NCBI RefSeq assembly: GCF_001816165.1
Contig: NZ_MDZC01000057.1
Location: 1-64,000, forward strand
Length of the DNA stretch: 64,000 nt
Direction: 5' to 3'
DNA from: Hymenobacter glacialis
GTDB lineage: Bacteria > Bacteroidota > Bacteroidia > Cytophagales > Hymenobacteraceae
The position numbers and the translations under genes were made by a program. Shown in pieces: positions 61,344 to 64,000 of this stretch (within the stretch, counting starts at the first letter, position 1; each line of letters begins with the position of its first letter). The notes under the pieces were generated by a model. That model worked only from the letters and a program-made list of their open reading frames with translations. It was not told the origin of the DNA and did not search any database.

Positions 61344-62999
61344 TCAGGGTTTGTTCGAGTCCACCACCACGCGCCCCTCGCGGTTGGCCAGTTCCCAGGC
61401 CAGGTGGAACACCAGCCGCGCGCGCTTCTCCATTTTCGGAAACTCAATCTTGCTGATTTCGTCGCTTTCCTTGTGGTAGTCGGCGTGCACGCCGTTGAAG
61501 AAAAAGGCCACCGGCACCTTGTTCACCGCGAAGTTGTAATGGTCGGAGCGGTAGTAGAAGCGGTTGGGGTCGGCGGGGTCGTCGAAGCGGTAGTCCAGGT
61601 CCAGCTGCGTGTACTGCTTGTTCTGGGCTTCGTTAATCACCTTCAGCTCCGAGGCCAGCTTGTCGGACCCGATAACGTACACGTAGTCGGGCTTGCCCTC
61701 GTGTGCCACGTCGGTGCGGCCTATCATGTCCACGTTCAGGTCGGCCATGGTCACGGCCATCGGGAACACCGGGTTTTTCGAGTAGTACTCCGAGCCGAAG
61801 AGGCCCTTTTCCTCGCCGGTCACGCTCAGGAAGAGCAGGCTGCGACGTGGGCCGTGGCCGTCTTTCTTGGCTTGCGCAAACGCCTCGGCCATGGTCACAA
61901 TGGCCGACGTGCCCGAGCCGTCGTCATCGGCCCCGTTGAACACCACCCCGTTCTGAATGCCCAAGTGGTCGTGGTGCGCCGACAATACAATGATTTCCTC
62001 CTTCTTATCGCTGCCCTCAATAAAGCCCAGCACGTTCTCGGTTTCCAGCGGTACGCGCTTGCGCACGGCCTTCACCTGCATGGGCAGCACCTTGAATTTG
62101 GACGCTACCGGCTGCTTGGTCTGATTAATTTTGGCCAGGTAAGCCTTCATATCGGCTGCATTGGTGCCCAGCAGCTGCAGCGCCACGGCCGGCGCCAGAA
62201 AGAACGACGGCGTGCGGCTCGGCTTCTCGGTCACCATCACCGTGGTGGGCCGGCTGATGAACGGACCCAGTCGCGCGGCCTGCTTGGCAAAATTGGTATT
62301 CGGGTCGAAGCTCACGAAGAATACCGTGCGGGCACCTTTCTGGGCCGCCATCTGGGCCTTGGCGCGGTAGTCGTTGCCCCATTTCGTGGGCGAGCCGTCG
62401 GCGCTCAGCAGCGCTTTGCCATCGGGGGCCGTGGGTTCGCCCAGGGCAATGAGCACGTCCTTGCCGGCCACGTCCAGCCCGGCGTAGTCGGAGTAGCCGG
62501 GCTGCTCAATGCCGTAGCCCGCAAATACCGGTTTCACCGTGGTTTCCTCCGCAAAAGGCGAGTCGCTGAGGCCGTAGAAATCCACGAGCCACTTGTAGCT
62601 GGTCTTGCCAATTTTCAAGGAGTTGCCCTCGGCCCAGGTCACCTGCTCCACGTTGAAGTGCTGCTGGTAGGGGTCAGCCGAGTTGGGCATGGGACCAGTC
62701 AGGCCGGCGTTTTTGAACTGCTCGGCAATGTAGGCGGCGGCCATGTGCTGGCCTTTCATGCCGGTTTCGCGGCCCTCGTACTCGTCCGAAGCCAGCACGG
62801 CCAGGTGCGTGCGCAGGCGCTCGGCGTTCACCATCTCAGCGTATTTGGCGCTCCAGTCGGTGGCGGCGGCAATGGGAGCGGGCGCCGGGGCAGGCGCCGT
62901 TTTACCAGGCTTGTGCTTGATTTTTACCTTGCCCTGAGCGTGTGCGGGGGCCGCGCTGGCCAGGGCAAAGAAGGCGAGTAGGAGGGACGTTTTGTTCAT
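61344..62999 (-). CDS. M28 family metallopeptidase, exported
   Basis: A 551-residue zinc aminopeptidase-like protein. Signal peptide (LLLAFFALASAAPAHAQ). A PA domain is inserted (about 150-290). Zinc ligands: His/Asp in VLSAHHDHLGI and FNGADDDGSGTSA, Glu pair in SVTGEEKGLFGSEYY, Asp in LNVDMIGRTD, and the late His in NGVHADYHKESDE. Ser/Pro/Ala/Lys-rich linker after the signal peptide. Probably digests peptides in the periplasm or outside. Follows ispF on the same strand by 56 bp. Confidence 0.9.
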   Translation of the reverse strand: MNKTSLLLAFFALASAAPAHAQGKVKIKHKPGKTAPAPAPAPIAAATDWSAKYAEMVNAERLRTHLAVLASDEYEGRETGMKGQHMAAAYIAEQFKNAGLTGPMPNSADPYQQHFNVEQVTWAEGNSLKIGKTSYKWLVDFYGLSDSPFAEETTVKPVFAGYGIEQPGYSDYAGLDVAGKDVLIALGEPTAPDGKALLSADGSPTKWGNDYRAKAQMAAQKGARTVFFVSFDPNTNFAKQAARLGPFISRPTTVMVTEKPSRTPSFFLAPAVALQLLGTNAADMKAYLAKINQTKQPVASKFKVLPMQVKAVRKRVPLETENVLGFIEGSDKKEEIIVLSAHHDHLGIQNGVVFNGADDDGSGTSAIVTMAEAFAQAKKDGHGPRRSLLFLSVTGEEKGLFGSEYYSKNPVFPMAVTMADLNVDMIGRTDVAHEGKPDYVYVIGSDKLASELKVINEAQNKQYTQLDLDYRFDDPADPNRFYYRSDHYNFAVNKVPVAFFFNGVHADYHKESDEISKIEFPKMEKRARLVFHLAWELANREGRVVVDSNKP

Positions 63000-63055
63000 G
63001 CGAATAGCAGGGATGGGAATTTGAAAGGTCGGATAGGCGCTGGCTGGCGCGGCCG

Positions 63056-63535
63056 CTAGTTTTTTTGAATGAGCACCGTGGCATAGGCGGCCACGCCTTC
63101 TCCTGTGCCCACAAACCCTAGTTTTTCGGTCGTGGTTGCCTTAATGGAAATATCGTCTTCGGCAATGCCCATCACGGCGGCCAGCACGCGCTGCATTTCC
63201 GGGATGTGGGGGTTCACCTTGGGCCGCTCCAGGCAGATGGTGGAATCAATGTTGCCCACTTCGTAGCCGCGTTCGCGCAGCAGGCGCATCACCCCGGAGA
63301 GGAGTTTTTTGGAGTCGATGCCCTTGTACTCCGGGTCGGTATCGGGGAAGTGGAAGCCGATGTCGCGCAGGTTGGCCGCGCCCAGCAGCGCGTCGCAGAT
63401 TACGTGGATGAGCACGTCGGCATCGGAGTGACCGAGGGCGCCGTGGGTGTGTGGCACCTGAATGCCGCCGAGCCAAAACGGCAGGCCTTCCCGCAATTGG
63501 TGAACGTCGTAGCCGAAGCCGGTGCGAATTTTCAT
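63056..63535 (-). CDS. ispF: IspF, 2-C-methyl-D-erythritol 2,4-cyclodiphosphate synthase
   Basis: A 159-residue enzyme of the non-mevalonate isoprenoid pathway. It begins MKIRTGFGYDVHQL with the metal-binding Asp-x-His, then GALGHSDADVLIHVICDALLGAA (in two pieces), ALLGAANLRDIGFHFPDTDPEYK and the end TTTEKLGFVGTGEGVAA. A -7 box at 63570-63577 lies downstream of the longer possible start at 63631, so the ATG at 63535 is used. ispD is not adjacent. Confidence 0.95.
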   Translation of the reverse strand: MKIRTGFGYDVHQLREGLPFWLGGIQVPHTHGALGHSDADVLIHVICDALLGAANLRDIGFHFPDTDPEYKGIDSKKLLSGVMRLLRERGYEVGNIDSTICLERPKVNPHIPEMQRVLAAVMGIAEDDISIKATTTEKLGFVGTGEGVAAYATVLIQKN

Positions 63536-63569
63536 GAGGTTGAGTGAAATAGGGCCGACGCGGCCGCTG

Positions 63570-63577
63570 CAAAAGTA
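63570..63577 (-). promoter_or_regulatory. -7 box of ispF
   Basis: Minus-strand TACTTTTG matches TAnnTTTG and lies 35 bp before the ATG at 63535, which fixes that start. Confidence 0.5.
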
Positions 63578-63812
63578 CCCGGCGCGGCGTTCATCGGCCA
63601 CAAAATGCCACGAGCCACCCTTTACAATCACCAGGTTTACGCAAGGAAGCCTTTTGGGCTAAAATGCTTGTCTTTGTAGGGCTACTATGATTAGCTGAAG
63701 ATGCCAGCCGAACCGCGAATTTTCTCCGCGAGGTGTAAAGCATTCAGTAAGATTTTGCGTCATCTAATGATGAAAAGTGCCCGATACTGCTTGAAACGCT
63801 GAAAAAGAAAAT

Positions 63813-63840
63813 GGAAACTTTGAGAACAATTAAAGTTTCC
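63813..63840. promoter_or_regulatory. Inverted repeat, probable TetR operator
   Basis: GGAAACTTT (63813-63821) and AAAGTTTCC (63832-63840) are exact complements around 10 nt. The repeat covers the expected -33 element of the regulator promoter, as an autoregulatory TetR operator would. Confidence 0.6.
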
Positions 63841-63852
63841 ATCGTATCTTTG
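63819..63852 (+). promoter_or_regulatory. Promoter of the TetR-type regulator
   Basis: TATCTTTG (63845-63852) matches TAnnTTTG, with TTTG at 63819-63822 22 bp upstream. The ATG follows 12 bp later. Confidence 0.55.
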
Positions 63853-63863
63853 CAGCGTTAATT

Positions 63864-64000
63864 ATGGAAATCAAAGACCGAATCCTGAACCGCGCGCAAC
63901 AGCTTTTCATGCGCAATGGCATCAAAAGCGTGAGCATGGACGACATCGCGGCCGAGATGGCCATGTCGAAAAAGACTCTCTACAAGTGGTTTGAGAACAA
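63864..64000 (+). CDS. TetR/AcrR-family transcriptional regulator (start only)
   Basis: The first 45 residues are present and run off the window. They form the TetR DNA-binding domain: IKDRILNRAQQLFMRNGIKS, then the helix-turn-helix VSMDDIAAEMAMSKKTLYKWF. The inverted repeat upstream suggests autoregulation. Such genes in Bacteroidota are often followed by efflux genes, which cannot be seen here. Confidence 0.88.
   Translation, partial: MEIKDRILNRAQQLFMRNGIKSVSMDDIAAEMAMSKKTLYKWFEN

Larger units (their letters stand above)
63536..63863. other. 328-bp gap between ispF and a TetR-type regulator gene
   Basis: The left end carries the ispF promoter on the minus strand. The right end carries the regulator promoter and an inverted repeat. 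The middle (about 63640-63800) is AT-richer and holds nothing I recognise. Confidence 0.5.

Noticed and set aside
61314..62981. 555-residue plus-strand frame over the M28 peptidase
   Set aside because: Antisense shadow of a gene with complete zinc ligands and a signal peptide.
1..64000. CRISPR array, tRNA, rRNA or insertion sequence
   Set aside because: No regularly spaced direct repeats, no cloverleaf-like sequence, and no transposase or integrase coding region was found on either strand.

Overview
The window reads as a chromosome segment of a GC-rich member of the Bacteroidota, most likely the Cytophagales and probably close to Hymenobacter. Three things point there: the type IX secretion/gliding genes gldKLMN with a PorP/SprF protein and a PorW/SprE-like lipoprotein; promoter boxes of the Bacteroidota form TAnnTTTG ahead of many genes, with almost no Shine-Dalgarno sequences; and an F-type ATP synthase operon (atpZ, atpI-like, atpB, E, F, H, A, G) with no atpD/atpC attached. 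The genus is an inference from gene content and style. I see no rRNA, tRNA, CRISPR array, transposase or prophage.

Layout. 0-4.2 kb: two paralogous secreted CarboxypepD_reg-like proteins on the minus strand flank an alpha/beta hydrolase whose nucleophile serine is replaced by glycine. 4.4-6.9 kb: feoA-feoB ferrous iron uptake. 7-17 kb: an efflux locus on one strand (periplasmic adaptor, TolC-type channel, ABC ATPase, two permeases, a DUF2807 protein, then a sigma-54-dependent response regulator and its histidine kinase). A sigma-54-like promoter and TGTCCG palindromes lie ahead of the first gene, so the locus looks self-regulated. 17-29 kb: housekeeping genes (RsmI-like methyltransferase, esterase, ketoacyl synthase III, ArfB-like factor, MgtE, cyanophycinase, YraN, LipB, WecA-like transferase, DUF4271 protein, HemD). 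29.4-35.2 kb: the type IX secretion core porP-gldK-gldL-gldM-gldN. 35-43 kb (minus): uvrC, a class A penicillin-binding protein and porW. 43-49.5 kb: the ATP synthase operon, with two apparent single-base frameshifts. 49.7-64 kb: a stand-alone type IX sorting-domain protein, HAD hydrolase, PafA-like phosphatase, pyrophosphatase, UbiA-like protein, Nnr, a small hydrolase behind a perfect 28-bp palindrome, MsrB, L-serine dehydratase, a channel-like membrane protein, LutB, GxxExxY protein, M28 peptidase, IspF and the start of a TetR regulator cut by the window end.

The gaps between genes are rich in long inverted repeats of several families, some with perfect arms of up to 36 bp. Several lie inside operons (efflux and ATP synthase) and some displace the apparent start codons of neighbouring genes. 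The main leads are the catalytically altered hydrolase, the sigma-54-controlled efflux module, the type IX neighbourhood plus its orphan sorting domain, the two frameshifts in consecutive atp genes, the MerR-type palindrome, and the repeat families. I did not find a convincing wholly new multi-gene system; most loci fit known families.
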